Source of the DNA: Balanoglossus misakiensis
Lineage: Eukaryota; Hemichordata
Length of the DNA stretch: 64,000 nucleotides
NCBI GenBank assembly: GCA_040954595.2
Contig: CM082588.2
Coordinates: 5,208,001-5,272,000, forward strand
Direction of reading: 5' to 3'
The position numbers and the translations under genes were made by a program. The notes under the pieces are model-generated. The model was not told the origin of the DNA. It worked only from the letters and a program-made list of their open reading frames with translations, and ran no database searches. Positions 46,173 through 62,170 of this stretch are shown in pieces. Position 1 is the first letter of the stretch, and each line of letters starts with the position of its first letter.

Positions 46173-49100
46173 CTGAAAGAAATAATCACAAAAGATAATC
46201 TATTATACATATGCATTCTCTTCGTGAATTTCAGGTACAGAAGGGATTCAATGCTTTGGACAAGAACGACGGCTTCAGCTGACAGATGCAGGATCGATTT
46301 TTGCCTCACCCCTTTTTCGTCAGCGCTGGCTCGTGTTAAGAAAGTGCAATAAAACGTGGAGCGACAAAGAAAGAAACAGCAAATGGATCACGTCGAAATC
46401 GAGAAGGTGGGTACAATTAGCATACTGTCACATCTAAAGAAAAGGTCATGGTTTTCTGTACAGCAAGAAAAGGTGCACTGGTTTTTCGAAAAGAGTGAGT
46501 GTCCCTACCCCAAATCATTTGCATACGCGCGTGTTAAACCTGGACAGTCATGCGCGTTTCCTTCGTTGTATCGTCGATGATAATCGACTTACGGGACTAT
46601 GATTGCTTCCCTAAAGGGTCTTACTGCACCTAAATCCACAGCTAGGTATAAAAATCGGTCATCTTGTCCTGGATAGTACTTTTGACAGGACTAATGTGAC
46701 ACGTAAATCTTTCATTACTTGTCGTGCAGCTAAATCTGGACAACATTAAGCGTGTTTATTATTCGTCGTGCAAATGGACTCGGTCATGCAGTAACAGCTA
46801 ATGCTTGCCTGAATTCAATATTCAAGTGAAGCTATAGAAATAAACCTTCTTTCTTTTGCGTCAAACCGTTCAAATTGTCTGAGCTCCGAGGAACGCACCT
46901 GCTCTGGTGACATGGTTGGAATAACGGCGCAGTATAAAAACTGCTGTTCCAAGCATCTCGGTCTAATCCCCGGCCTTATCCCGCGCATACTTAAATTATT
47001 CATCCCGCCGAGACGGAACTGTAGGCCTAAATCCCTTCCTACCGGCCCTAGCCATGTTTAAGATGGAAACTGCATGTGAAACGTTCTACGGCGCAAAATA
47101 AACTGAACATTAGCAAGCCTGCTTCGGTGAATTTATGTTCGGGACAAGACGCCAAACATATGATTTCGGAGCACCTGTGTGTACATACGTCGATTTATGA
47201 TGTGATTTTATCGTTAAAATATGTGGTTTTGCTTTGTCTGTGAACCGGTGTAGGGCAATAAGTGCAGAACACGTTGTATTAAACTTATATTGATATTCGC
47301 ACCGGAGCCCAGCGCAAACTTTCCGGAAGGTGGGAAAACGGTCACCTTATTATTTCAATTTTGACCCCATGTGAACTTTGGTATTGGCTGGGAGGGGGTG
47401 ACATTGAGCGATGTCCAGTGAAGCGCTTGTGATGGAGACCTGCGTAACCCAACGCTGGCATCCATCAATTAATTATGACGTCATTTATCGTCTTTCTAAC
47501 ATTCTACTAGTGCCGGTAGTACCTTATCGCGTCCATTTCCTCTCTTGCTGAAAGCTGTTTTGAAACATTTGCCTTCTTCTCACTCACTTTACCTTCGTCA
47601 ATTTACCCTCGAGTGTATCATGCTATAGATGCTGTGATTGTGTAAGATTCAAATGGAGGAGTTGAATCACTTGGTGAATTTTTATTCCTCGGAATGAAGC
47701 TTTACTTGGACCATTCAAGTTCTTCCTGCATCGGATTCAAATGTACGACGCATTCAAATAAGGTCTCGGCAAAACCACCACACGACCCACTGTGTGCATA
47801 CGTCACTTGAAATGCTAATGAATTTTCCAAAATACTAAATTTCTTGTCTCACTGGTGCGTTCTATCAAGATCAAGCCGTTTCAAATGAGGATTTATTGCG
47901 GTATTTCTGCCTTGTATCTTCAACATGACTTCCAAGATAAAATTAAGTGCCCCTGTCTGGTTGTTTCGCGGCGTACGTTTTTCAGTCGAAATCAGATCGA
48001 GTATAAATACATGACATGAACGGCACTGGCATTTTGCAGTCAGCGCACAATCTGAGTAATTTCTCGCCGGGACCGCAAGACTGACTGATACCGCGTCGCA
48101 GCTGCCAAAGATCAGATATGCCACAGGGCATGCGTTAACAAGTAGTTCCGTTTTGCCCCGGAGGACGGCTCCCACGTTTATCTTTGACGTAGATCAAATC
48201 CGTTGACATTGAAACGTGGCGTCACATTAAAGGGGGCGACTCTTCACGCGCTAATGGAACGGGATTTTTTGGTTTGGTCTTCTGGTAATTACACGTGGCA
48301 CTCGCAGAAGCATTAACCTGAGACTCAGGTCATTTGGCAAAATACACGGCGGAAGATATGGAATGTATTTCACCGGCGAAATAAGCCTTAAGTGGATTCT
48401 ATGCCACCACTTAACTCCGCCAAAGTGCCGATATTGATAATCTGTGACGTCTGTACATGGTAAAATATTACTTGGAAAGATACTTTGCGTGTTTAGTAAC
48501 ACTATAATTTACTTCTGAGTTTTTCAAGGGATACGGAGATGACACCGAACATTAAGCTAGAGTCAATATTGACCACAACCTGGCGACTTCACTAAGCTTT
48601 CCAACATATTGCTTTGGAAAGCTGCGCTAAGGTTAGGCAGCTTGCGTCGCACTGTGCGAATTGATGTTGAAATTAGGTCGACAGGCGAGTTGACAGTCGT
48701 TATGGGTAATGGAGGGAGGAATGTTAACTGGCAGTTGGCTTTTTCTTGTGGTCTCCAAATGAACGGTGTTGGTTCTGTCCATCCTATCTTATGTTTCCAT
48801 TATACGAGGAATATTATCAGCACGTCCATATATCCTTCCACGACACACGCAGTATAGACCAGACTAACATACTACTTATCATGAGGTCACCAACGTTGAT
48901 TGTTTCCCCTTTGGATAACGGGGAAATTGTTCCGTTGAGTGATAGAAATAACGACTTGGTCTGGGCCGTTAATGTTCACATCTCCGGGAGTGCCAAATTA
49001 ATGGGCTTGGCTTCTGTTTTGGCCGATGGAAGTGTTTATTGTGGACTGAAGGACACCATATAAAATTTGCTGTCTGCTACTCGAAATAAAGCAACTGGCC

Positions 49101-52100
49101 TCGTGAAATCGAAATTCGCACAATTTTGAAAGAGATATTTGTTTTCTTACCCCTATCTAAATTCAATGTTTTTGTTTAAGTAGTGACATGTGGTAGCTAC
49201 CTACACAACCGACGTTTACTTTGCAAGCCTTTTAACAAGGTACCGTGTGAAGTTCAAACAAACGCGTTGTTTTCTTATAACTCGAGGTCAAAAAGTAGGA
49301 CCTCAAGTGAGAGCCATGCTACTGGTCTTACGCGCAATATGTTCGCCTGGGGCAAAGTAGACTCTCTCACAGCCCACGGCTCGCTACAACAAGGCTCTTT
49401 ATGAACAACCGCGTCTACAAATACAATTGTTCATATTATTGCGAATTTCTAATGATCGTCCTCAGCATCATATGGCGTCCTTCATCCATAGATATCCACA
49501 ACCAAAGTGCTTAGTGTAAAGTGAAAGCACAGTCGCTAACGTCATCACAGAGTATAGGAGTCAAGTGTACAAATACACGCATTCACGTGACGCAGAAATC
49601 GACCCATTGTGTGAATATCCATTAAGTCTTATAAAATTTCAAGGAGAGAGTGAATGTAATTGTCCAAACGACAAGTTCATCTATATTTCTGAACAATGCC
49701 GCGCGTAAGTGCCTCTTAACACCCCATTCCAGCTGCCGGTTGGTTTAGTAAGCTCTTAAGTTTTAATTTACCCCACCGTAAAATAGAAACCGGAATCTTT
49801 TCCAAACATAAAGACATATAATGACCACATACTGTTAATTCGTAAAAGTTATTATTTGGCATATAAATCTGAACCCATGGAAAATAATATCATTTCTGCG
49901 AAAGGAAACATAGCGAATCAGATTTAATAGTGCTTGTATTAAAATAAACGTAGTAAAAACTCATTGGGGTCCCTCTAGCCGCCGTCCATAGTGATGACAT
50001 TTAAAAGTATGAAAGCATAAATATTACTATATTTTTATATTCACATGAATTATGAATAAAATAGTTGGGATAAATATCGGTGTCACTGAAGTATCGCCCA
50101 TGAGTATTAATTGTGGCTTGGTTAACAGCCTTTATTCTGTTTTACGATTAGCTTTTCATGTACTGATTTACTCCAAACTAATGGTAATTGAAATATAAGC
50201 ATAACTTAATTAGCGGAGCCATTACACGCAAACTCGGCGGAGTATTAAAGCGTGCATTAGGAAATAATTCATGGCAATTACGCTTGTTGTAGCACTATGG
50301 TAGAGAGATAAAACCTAAGGTGCGTGTGGGAGAAAATTCCAGACGTGGCTAACCATTAAAGCCCCATTAGCTGCAAGTCTTCGCCTCTTGCTGACCTCAC
50401 GATTATTTCCCAGAAGTTTCAGAAGTTCTCTGAATTCTAGTCATTAAATGGTATTATAGCTGTAACTGTGTTAGAGTAATAACGGATGGATAGGCAATCC
50501 GAGCCTTTTGATATTTACAACCGAATGGAAAATTCCTACTACCAACTGTATAGGTTAATGAGTATGAATCTCATTAGTAAGTCCAAAAAATCTGATTCTT
50601 GAACAAAACTTGGAAGGATAAAAGTTTCCAAACTTTCGACCACTGTTGAGGTTTACATTAGAGGAGACTCGAGCCGCATTTAAAGCACGGTGATGTGGAA
50701 TTTGGGTTTCATATTCTTGCAGTCCTTCACACGACTTGAAAAACCCCGATCGTTGACTCTTTTGAAGTCTCCTAACAATTCAACCGTTTTACGGAAACTA
50801 CATTCATCTTCGATTTTCATCCCGGCGGCGATATTTTGATCGAAGCCCGAGTCGAGTTGTATACAGAGTTTAACTGCGGTTTGGTTTTGATCGATTTGTT
50901 GGCAAAGGATCGTTTGGCGAAGTCTGAAAAACATCTTGTGAATGCCAACCGATTGATCATATGGGGGTAAACGGCAACTGGTAATTACATTCCATGGTTG
51001 CGTGTTCTTTTATGTGTTGATGTATACTCACTTTAGTCCAACAGAGAATGAGAGCAACGCCTTCGGTGATTGCCTGTGTGGATCCCACACAAACGTTGGA
51101 GGAAATTGCACGGGATCACGCAGAGTGCTGTTTTTTCTCCACTGTCTATCTCAGAACACTCGTCTTAATAATTACATTTAAGGCTCGCTGGGGCGGCCAT
51201 TATGGGGCATTATCCCTCTAATAGTGCCTTCCTCGTCATCTCTTGTTGCCAGGTCTCTAGAGTGGCGGTTCGCGGATTGCAGTTTTTATTTGATTTTCGA
51301 ACCTCACGCGGGGCGCTCGAAAGAAAATTTCTAACGTGCCAACGGTGGTCGAAATAGACCATTAACCTTGTTTGTATCACCATACGGGGTACGACAGGGC
51401 AGTGTGAGGAATGGCTATAACAGTGAACGGTGGGGATGTGACGTGCAGTGCAATGAGATTATAACAGACAGTGAGAAGTATAACTAATTTTATTCAGTGT
51501 ACAATATATACCATATGGACTGCATGTACCAGTAAAAATGACAGTTATTCTAATCAAAAAGAACAGGTCGTCCTGTACATCAACATCAGCACATATAGTC
51601 ATTTCGCGAGAGAACTTGCACGGATCATAACCCGCCTGTTTTAACAGTGCAGTGGTGTGTATATACTGTGCATAAGGCAGTACGTGCCTTGAGCAAAATG
51701 TGAGAGAGAAAATAAGACATTGATTTTTAAGGCGCGTTTTACCTTAATATTGAGTGACAGTGTACAGCACCGGACGACCATATTTGGAATGAATGCGTAA
51801 TGTTATTTTAAGGAGGCAGTGCAGAACCCCCCTTTAATTAAGGGGTGGACCCCCTGGTAGAAGATCGTTTCCCAAGGCACTATGAATAGAAACCCTGCGA
51901 TCAAATCTAACGCACAGTTGTAAAAATAAGTTCTGATTGACAAGCGATTGTTCGGGAGAAAGCTATTTGCTCATTCTGATGCCGTTGCGCCGGGAGTGTA
52001 AAAACTAATATTTGATTCGTCACATTTCCTTGGAAAAATCAACATTCCAAGTGTAATTTCAGTGATAGTCTCTGGCAATATTGACATGTTGTGTGTAGCA

Positions 52101-55100
52101 TAGTAAAACAGGTAGGGTCGTTAATGAGATGGAAAAATCGATGAAAAAACCTGATCCCTATTGATATATACATAGGGTACTACATAGAGTGCCAGCGCGC
52201 GTGTATTGGGAGTTCTACTCGGTGACTTTGTCATGTGGTTCTCGGGTGTCTTTTTTGTACACACCACCCTGCACCCTGTAAAGGAATATCACAAACTAAC
52301 AAGCTCCAATCAGTGCGGCAAATACCACATGGATGACGTGTGTATATCAGATGTTTTGCACACGGTCCCAAAAACTGACATGCCCGCTTATTGTTTCATG
52401 TCACCGCATGATGACGTCATTATTCTACTTCACAAGTAACGATTTCGACATACCTTACTTTGGAAAACGAATCGGGCCTGTGGCACATATGACCACAAGC
52501 AGACATGAATTGATTCTGACAGGAAGTTTGTAAAATCCAATTTAAACAAAAAAATCCATCGCGGCGAGATTGTCATATTTTCTAAACTTGCTCATTTTTA
52601 TCCGATTAAAATCGTGATTGAAATGGGCAGCACACGCGGAATAGTCACGAAATTCAATAAAATAGTTGCATTCTGATTGTCTGATAGCATATCCACCGAT
52701 CGCATTTTGCTCGTCGCCATATCTAGATGGAATCAGACGATAGAAATTGTCAAAAAGCAGCAGCTGTATCAGGTGGTCGAAGAAAATGTGCCTCGCTTAA
52801 TGCCTTATCAATAGTCGATGAAAAAAAACACTGCCTATATACGAAATCCACGTATACATAATCTCCATTATCCAACTCTGAAAGAACGTAGAACGTATCA
52901 TTCGTGATGCAACTTTGTCCAATGCATTGTGTTAAACTAACATGCTGCTATCGGTATTGGCTTATCTGTCTCATGCCAAATAAGATCCGAAGTGTGAATG
53001 AAAACCGCTGGCGTCACGATAAGTCATTGTACCTAGAGGCTATGCAGCAAAAACCGTCAATGTTTCCGCGAATGTGTTTTGTCCACATCAAATCTTGTAT
53101 TTTTGTTACCACAAAAGTTACGCTGATAGATTCACTTCAACCACCATGGAAGTAATGTAATGAATGATCAGCAATTGTTGCCTTGCCAACCATGTCATAT
53201 ACTCTTACAGAATTGACCACTGACAAGCAAACAATTTACAATTGTTGTATAAATCTTCTCAAAGGTTTTGGCCTGAATACTATACCGCCTTTCAACGTTG
53301 CCATCTGCTGTTGGTGGCTTACGCCTAAGCGCTATCAACCCCACTGGTACATGCAGGGTTACCATGGCAAAATCTTTCACCGTTTATCAGATTTGTCCCA
53401 CGTGCACATTTCATATTTCTGAAAATCATACCACGTATTATCCGTGCTTCGAATGAAATGGAAAAATAGACAAGTTCCGCAATATTGGGGTGGCCACTAA
53501 CACAGGATTTGCTGTACAAAACTGGCAAGAGCTCGTATAAGTATTTAACATAACTGCTTTACTATAAACAATTTTTCCCTGAAGAAATGTTGTGTAGTGT
53601 CGTGCCGTGTGAAGTTGTGTTGTGTTGTGCCGTTTGACGAGGCGTGGCGTGATGTTGTACCGCATCGCTGTCCTACTCAAACAACTCAGGCTTACGTTTC
53701 AATACAAACGTTCGCTGAATGAAAGACGTGCCCAATCTCCCCATATGGTATTGTAAAAGTTATTTTGAAATTCAAATTGAATTATAGTAAAAGCAATCAC
53801 AAAAGCAGATGGAATCTGTAATAAACAATGTTTAAAGAGTAAAATATTACAAAGGAATACCAGGCATTAGAAATCATAACTAGATAATGATCGTTTTCTT
53901 ACCAGTCACCAGACGGAATGTATCGAGGGGAAAAACTATTATAAAACTTACGGAAACCACAATCTGGCATTTTCAGCCGTTGATTTAGTTTTATGTATTG
54001 TGAAAGAGAAGTAATCGGCTTGTAGTTTTGGTTGAAAAGCATTTACAGGCAGAGCAAAATCTTTGCAAAAAGTCGGGGAAAAACACGAGCGCGTTGACAA
54101 GACAGTTATTGATGTTATCACTGAATTATATCCTTGAATTATTTTCAAAACAAAGTAATGCGCGTAATTAATGTTCAGTTTATATGTTATCCACCTGACA
54201 TTATTCTGTACTCAGCATACCGCAGTATCAAATCACAGATTCGGCAATTATCCAGGGAGAGCTCTTACAGAGCCAGGAACGTTGACTGCAGTCTATACGA
54301 CGGGTTCATGAATAAGTAACGGACATATGTTGGGAGCATTTACCATCAACTGATTTCGGAAGGGTCGTTTTCAACAGGGGTCGGACTGGTGCATTTGAAA
54401 TTGCATTATATGTGACAGTTTACTTTCAACTGCATGTACCTTCTGTTTCCATTAGTTACGTCAATCCTCAAAAGTAAACTTCATGCGCCATTAATTCACC
54501 ATTTTCATTTCACTTCTACTGAGAAGATATTTGAATGTTTAATGAGCATCGGATCAACACTGATTGGACGAGAAAACTTCTCTAAGTTTTTTCTGCGCTT
54601 AGTTTTGTCAAAATGTATGCAAGCTACAAGCGAATGTTCGTCAGTTGAGCTTCGTATATCTAAAACACGTTGAGATTTAATCCCGGGGATCGCAAAAATA
54701 TCAGAAGGGAACCTTTTTTTAAATATACAACACATCGATGTTCTGCTGTACAGAATAAAATTTCACCCAACAAGCCCACCACTAATCCAGAATAGTTTGT
54801 CGAGCTGATGCGATACAGAAATGTGACAGATGTCACATTAAGGCGAATACTGTTATGTAATTGGTGTCAAGATGCCGCGAGATACACGCTGGGTCCGTGT
54901 TTTTCAGGCTCGTCATAATCTGCTGGAATCTCACGCATGCTAGGGGGTATTTATTGCGCGTGTGGAGCCCAGCAGTTAAAATTATCCAGTTAGTGGGGAC
55001 GTGTATTGTAGGTAATCTGGTCTGAGCGTTGTTATAGCAATTAATCGTTATTGTAGGGGATAGAGTTCATTGCGTCACTGGGTACCTTTTCTTTTGCTGA

Positions 55101-58100
55101 AGCAATTTCTTGACCCGGAGAAATTGCATGTCAATTCGTAAAATATGAATTCTCACATTATACTTGGATATCATGGGTATGGCAAACGTGGAGTTCATTC
55201 CGCTCAATTATGTGCGTGCCAAACATTGTATGTATGTTTAGATAGATTTAGATACATATTTCATTAAACCAGGGACATTAAACTGGAACATATCCCCCTT
55301 AAAAGAAATTAAGAGTACATTTAAAACAGTCAATAACTGAAGCTCACGTGACCACTGCTGGTCCCAGTGTCCCTTGAAATCATTTTCAGCTATACGTACA
55401 CAGAAATTTAAATAACAACATCTTATCGTGTTGCGTCACGACTACAAATCACATGCGCAATATACATTTCTGATCCAACGGAAATTGTTTATAATATATG
55501 TATGATGAATGCTCGGTAGTCATAGAAACCTGGCATCCTTATCTTAAGAATATCAATTTCCCAGGAGAATTAAGAGATAATATCGCTTGTTATTTCCATT
55601 CCGGATGTATCATTTCTATCCACGGAATCAGTATCTGGGCATTTTCTTTATTCATGGACTCGACATTAAGAATTGAACATTGAGTACATGTATACGTGTC
55701 TGGAAAACGTTGTAAATCGACAATGATGAATACACTTGTTTGTCTGTGCTGTGAATATTTTTCACTTCAAAATCGGTGTTGTTTTATCAATATAGCGAAA
55801 TCTATGAAGATTTTGCGCACCCCCCCCCCACATGATTGTTCAGAAATTTGTTTCTTCAGTATGTATGGAATTTACCTAAAACGGTGGATTAGGGCATCCC
55901 AAGTACTGCCTATGAGATTTGTCATATGAAATAATTACCATAAAACTCGCGCAAAATCATAGCTTCTATAGTGTGAGGTTCTATAACTGCTGGTCGTGTT
56001 TTTCTAGATGTCGTTGGAATTTGTTTCCCCTGCTCGACCTTAATCATCTGTTCTGCCGAACATACTTTCCTCTTTCACTGCAACATACCGCGGAGTGACG
56101 CACAAACACATTCCGCCGTGCACCCTTGGTTTTACTAGTTCGGGGACCAACTTTATTGCAATAATCGCAGCGAGCTATCGCACTGTTTCTTGCACTCTGT
56201 CGTCGTTCAGTATCCCTCTTTATATTAATCATGACCATTTCGGCATGTCTATAATATCGTTTTCTGGAGAAAAAAAATACTATAATGATTCACTTTATTT
56301 ACTTTCCATATGTTTAAAGACCAACGTTTAATATCGTTGTCGAACGGTGTGGTGTCAACATGACATATTTATGCGACTGGTCTCATGTACATGTAAGATA
56401 CATGTATGTATGAAAATGATTTTACATCATGTATTCAGCTTATCATATTTTACTCGTTGCTGATCTAACTGTCTCAGCTCAGACAGAAATTTGCATCAGA
56501 TAGATGTAATCGCCACCCTACCTTTCCATAAATAAGACTAAATGTATGTTAGCTTTATCCAATTATCAAGAACACGCGCCAGATCGACAACTCGCACAAT
56601 TGTATATGCTTTTGGTATTCTGTCGTAAAATCTGTAGAGTTCGCTTGTAGTACATCGGCCCGGTGACGTGTGAATGCCATCGACGTGGCAGAAGCGTTAA
56701 TTAGATCAGGAGCTGCCTGCAGTTCACTTAAAAATCTCTTTCTGCAGTATATTGTATTGTCAGGATTTGTCAGCAAAAATGGAATTCATGACGCGACTAG
56801 TAACTACATGCTGAATGGCCGCGTCAAACACGTTTATGCTCAACGTCAGCGAATATACAGCAGCTTTTGTTGTGCCTATATTTATTTATGCGCAATCGCC
56901 TGGATACACTGTTGTTATAGAAATTGGATCAAAAAGTCGGAGTGCTTCGGTATATATGCTTCGCTTCCTATGCAGTAACAACTGTGTTGGGATAAAATAA
57001 TTTGTCAGGCTTCAATATTCACGAGTCTTTCGTGCAGACTAGAGGCAGATATTTCGGGCCCTTAAATGAACGACTTAAAAATGTTTTATGACACATGGAG
57101 TGTTAGTTTTAAGCCCCGGAGTAAGGGTAAGGTGGGGTGGGGCGTTAACATTGAACCTCAGATTTTATGAGTAAACGGTGAAGAGGTTCGTTCGTGATTC
57201 AAAAATGACGATGACCATTACACGAAGACATCAGAAATGAATTTATTTTGCGTTAGAAATTGTCCATGTGTAAATGAGCATAATGTTGCCCCTCTTTGAG
57301 TAAGCCATCTCCGCAATTATTTCTAATTTGCATACGCGGCAACGCAGATTCTTGCCCTTGTATATCTAGGTAGGTCACACGTGTAACTCCATAAAAGCAT
57401 ATAACGACCCCACTTCACATTGATTCGCGTAACGACCCACTTGACGTTAACTTACTTACTCCTGACCTTCAAACCAAGTTCAAGAACGCGAACGAATTCC
57501 GAGAACCGCGGGGGCAACTTGCAAGTTTCTAGATCAAGGCTGTGACCTCGCACTAATTCATCGCCAGTTTTCTTTCCTCATTTGGACTAATCGTGCACGG
57601 TTAGTGCGGAATTTGCTGAATTACGGCGATGCGTATGCGAGACCCCTGTTCCAAATGATCACACAAATTTTCATATCATCTTGTCAGCCGTCGTTTCTTA
57701 TAACGTTGGAACACACAGCCGTACGCCCGAGGGCAAGGCATTATAATATACACCTATAATAGATCATTATTGAACCAAATTCCCATCTGTCATTTACGAC
57801 TTGTGATTTATGAAATTGGACTATTCTTTTGATCGCTCTGAATTATGACTTTGCTTTACATCATCGAACACTGTATATAACATCACATAGTATTTTTTGG
57901 ATAGAGCACCCATTCTCAGTTGCAACGATTCTCGTGAATTGGCTTAATTGTGCTAGATGTCTATTTTTCTGTCTTTATAAAAATAACTGTGCGAACAGAG
58001 ACAAAGTCAATATCTCCACACAGCTTAATATTAGCGTGAGAAGTAATTCATATTATTCCGTTTACTCAAAATATACCGAGTTGTCGATATTTAAAACTAG

Positions 58101-61100
58101 AGTCACCCCCTTGAACTATGAACACAGGTGTGTGGTGAATGAAACTGCAAAATAAAATCGAGACTGACGGATTAGCCATTACCGTATAGAAGACATAAAA
58201 CGACGTGAAAATACCGCAATTATTGTGACGCACGTCCAATCGTGGTTAGCGATCGACGTTGTAGAAAATGTCTTTCCAACAGAATGATCTTCAGTTAAAC
58301 GGTAGTCTTGAAAACATACATACAAGTCCACATGACAGACAAGGTTCTTTCCGAATTATATGGCTGCCTCTTGTTCAGGTATGCTGTCGTTCAGCGATAC
58401 GGCAATTTCTGCAGTATGACAAGGCTTCTGTTAACCATGGTAACTGATTAGAATCCCCGTGCGAGTATCATGCATTACACGTCGTGTAAACGACTTTCCA
58501 TATTGGCCTTAACCACCATCAAAAGGTATTTCCAAAACGCAATGATCCGCTTTCCACGCCAGTCATGAAGGAAACGATTCAGTCATAAAAGATAATACAG
58601 AGTGCTGTGATAAAATCATGTTCTGACTTCCAGAATGCAGCATGCCAGTATATGTACGTTTGGAAGACATACTTCGCGAGCAGTCAGTACATGCATGCAC
58701 CCATTAGTGGATTGTATGGGCCAGCGAAGCGTGCAAAAAAGATGTAGTTCTTGTCATAGAAGATATGTTGTTAGAAGTCGATGGACATTTTGTGTTTGAC
58801 CGTGTAAATGTTCATCGTAGTACACTATAATCTGGTATCTTTACCAGGGCCCCGATACAGCGAAAACTGCCACGACAATTTAAGGATAGCCAAATGGTGT
58901 GAAATGACAATGAACATATATTTCCTCGACACTGTAGCCTACATTTTCTGTTTATTTTTGTCATATAGTTTAAGAGACAGGGATTACTACATTTTCTCCT
59001 AATAGAACGCGTGCAATCAATCCAACCTCACCCAAAATCATCGCCGTTCATCTCCAGTGGGAAACCTTTAAAAACATCAATTTATAATTTGTCAAAGAAT
59101 GGAGCCAAATGAAGCTGGCATTTTCTCCCAAATTTTCTCTCGATGTCTATAAGGACTTCCATATCCATTGTATGGTTTATATCATGCTCTAACTCCTCAT
59201 TAATTCTAATTGAGTCAATTTTTCACCGGCTTATCATTATACTGGATGGATATGATATCGATGTCGTTAGTTGAGACCGACAGGAAGAACAGACCAGACG
59301 CGCATCGTCGGTATTGTAAGATACATTTACGCGGATTGTATTTCATTTCGCTGGATACGCTTGCATGTAATTACCAGAAGATAATTCGGCGGCCATCGCT
59401 CGCGTTTGATTCGCTTCGCCCTCCGTCGACAAAGTAAAAATTAAATTGACTCAATCACCAGGGTTAGTACATAACTGCTTCGGTCACGTCGACTCCGCGG
59501 GCGATCATCACGAGAAAAGCAGACACGCGATCCGCTGATAACATTTATGGGTCATACGTTGATTAAAATTCGATTTCTTGGTCTCCACCAGATTGGTATC
59601 AGCGAGTTATAATTTGGAGACACGCCTGGTTATACAACACTATCCCAGTGATGTACACTTTTGTTCGTATTAGCTTGCAAGTCACACGGCTTAACAGAAT
59701 CATAGGTATAACCTTGTCGTTGCAGAATTTCTGCTGACGTTTAAAATATCTGGACCCTCGTTCTATTGAATTCTATAGAAATGTCAAAATCTATAGAATG
59801 CTCTATACAATACTTGCGTGAGGATGGAACTGGGGCAATAACTACAGATGGTGTTGGAAGGTTTCGAGTGTGAAAGCGGAATTCGTGCAAAGAATACACG
59901 CCTCTGACTATCATTGAATGATACAGCTCCCATCATTCACATGGTACGGTTGAATCTCCACATGCAACAACAGTGAAATTATCAACAGCTTGGTTTGTGA
60001 AGATAGCCTGTAATTTTTCAACTGTTCCATCATCAATGACAGAATCACACCCGTGGGCGGTGAAATTCATGCGCGTAATGTCCAGGCTTTAAATCGCGTA
60101 CAAAACCAAACAGGTCTACTGCAACAAGCAGCATTTCACTCAGGCAACCTGTACTGTCACGCTGGTATTCAAATATGTTGACGACGAGTAGCAGTGATTA
60201 TTTCGTGAAACGAAAGAATGCGGTGTTTTGCCCCAACTACATTCGAAGCATATCGGTATTCGATTAGAGAGGCTTCGGCGCGTGTCGGGTGTTCGGGCTG
60301 ACCCCGAACATATGTCGAGTTAGACACATCAGGTCGTCAGCGCTGGCGCTGGTCTGCCCCATAGCGGCCATCGAAGTTGAAATTTATGCCTTTCGCTCAG
60401 AGGCTTCCAATAAATCCATAATTATCTACGTTTAGGCAGAAAATGCCACTTTTTGATGCATGATTGTGAATAACGTCGCTCAAATGTTCAAATTTCACCG
60501 AGCAGTCGGCAGAGACACGGACATGTTGGCGTAATTTTGGTTATTTTATTTCCGTATAACATATTATTGATGTTTTTTCTGTTCCCTAAAACACACATAA
60601 TGACCTCGGTTGTCATGGCTCAGGTATTGTGTCCTGTACATGGGCATAAAAACGAGCACTTTAAATTTAGGCCAGCAGCAAAAATTGTATCGTAGTAGTA
60701 TGTAGTCATTTGTCATAACCCATATATGGAATCCGAGTTGGGTTGCAACAGCCCGTGGTTATTCGCGCTATTTTAGTGAGTAGAAAAAAAATGGATAATC
60801 CCCCAAAAGAAACTAAGAATAATGACCAAAATAATGTCAAAAGTGGTCGACTTTGTCCCTTGATGAACTTAAAAGCGTTCCTGTGTGCCGGGAACCGTTT
60901 ACAATCACGGACAAAAGCGGAGCGGTACAACACCGCCGGTCGTGACTTTTGAAACTCGAATGTAGGTTTCAACACGGGAGGAATTATCAACATCTGTTGC
61001 AACGTTAAATGCAGGGCTAACAGTACAATGTGTGTTTGAAGAGCAGGTCGTGTGACTGACATGCTGGATCTAATCTCGGTTCATAAACATATATTTGGAC

Positions 61101-62170
61101 TGCATTGGAAATTCACGACCACATAGGATAACAATGTATTCCAGTACATTTCTCATGTACCTGTTTCTCATTTGTTTAACGGAGGATGAGTAGCGTCTAT
61201 ACACCAGTGCAAAATAACATTCAAAAACCTAATAATAACACAAAATCACTTGTATTCCGACTATGAGTAAACATGTGGCTACCAGTCTACTAGTTTCAGC
61301 AGGAAATCTTAAGGATTGCTTCAGTATATTTTATGGATAACGTGGGGGAACTGTGGGATATATATTGCGATACGATTTTCCTGTACCATGTACGCTGCGT
61401 CGAATAACTTTGATATAACACGCGTGATATGGACCAGTACTCATATGCCTAAGTAAGCAATTACAAAAATAGCACTTTAATTAAACCACTTATTTTTGGT
61501 AAAATACTCCCTAGGTTCTATTTAAAAAGCAAGAACAAAAGTTGGAAACGGGATTCGATGTTTAAAAGAATCTCAAATTACCAAAGTTGACGTTCAAAAT
61601 TACTTGGCAGCCATTTTGATTTCATTGACCTCAAGTTAAAATATATCCCTCCAGAAATGAATCTATTTTTGTTATTACTATTTTTGTTCGAAGTGATAAA
61701 TTCACACAAGCTTTATTGTGACGAAAAATTAGTCCTGTTCGGGATTTTTTTCGCCATGTCCCGGGGGTGATTAGACTGTGACATATTTATCAATAAAACC
61801 TAGAAATAGCTTGTTTGTAGCATATGTTCACAATAAAAGTCTCTCACGGCAAATAACTCTTAAATTGTAAATTTAGGTATAAGCACATTTCCATGTTGAG
61901 AGACAAATCCGAGATAATCACGAACGTGGTGATGAACAATAAGTGTATTAACATCAAACGTGTTGATTTGACGGAATTGAGAATGAAAGGCAAGATTTCA
62001 GGTTTTGATAAAAGCATTTTCAAAGTACCACAGATTTGATAATCGCGTTATGTGAAGGGGTTTGAAAACGAAGGACTGAGAAACAAAGTACATGTATGTG
62101 TTAGTGATACAAAATGCATGTGTTACTGTGTTCATATGTGTCTGAAAATATATGTCAAAATTTAAATTAC
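46173..62170 (-). other. 16-kb first intron of locus C
   Basis: I see no exon, transposase or RNA gene that I can support. The stretch is AT-rich with scattered short open frames, a C homopolymer at 45984, another near 55820, and several TACATGTA words (55685, 56388, 56399, 62089). The size difference from the 4.3-kb intron of locus B implies expansion here or loss there. Confidence 0.6.

Noticed and set aside
46173-62170. Additional receptor exons in the 16-kb intron of locus C
   Set aside because: I looked for the exon 2-4 signatures (VRPVKNF, DERNQ, WxPDITLYN) and the Cys-loop on both strands and saw none.
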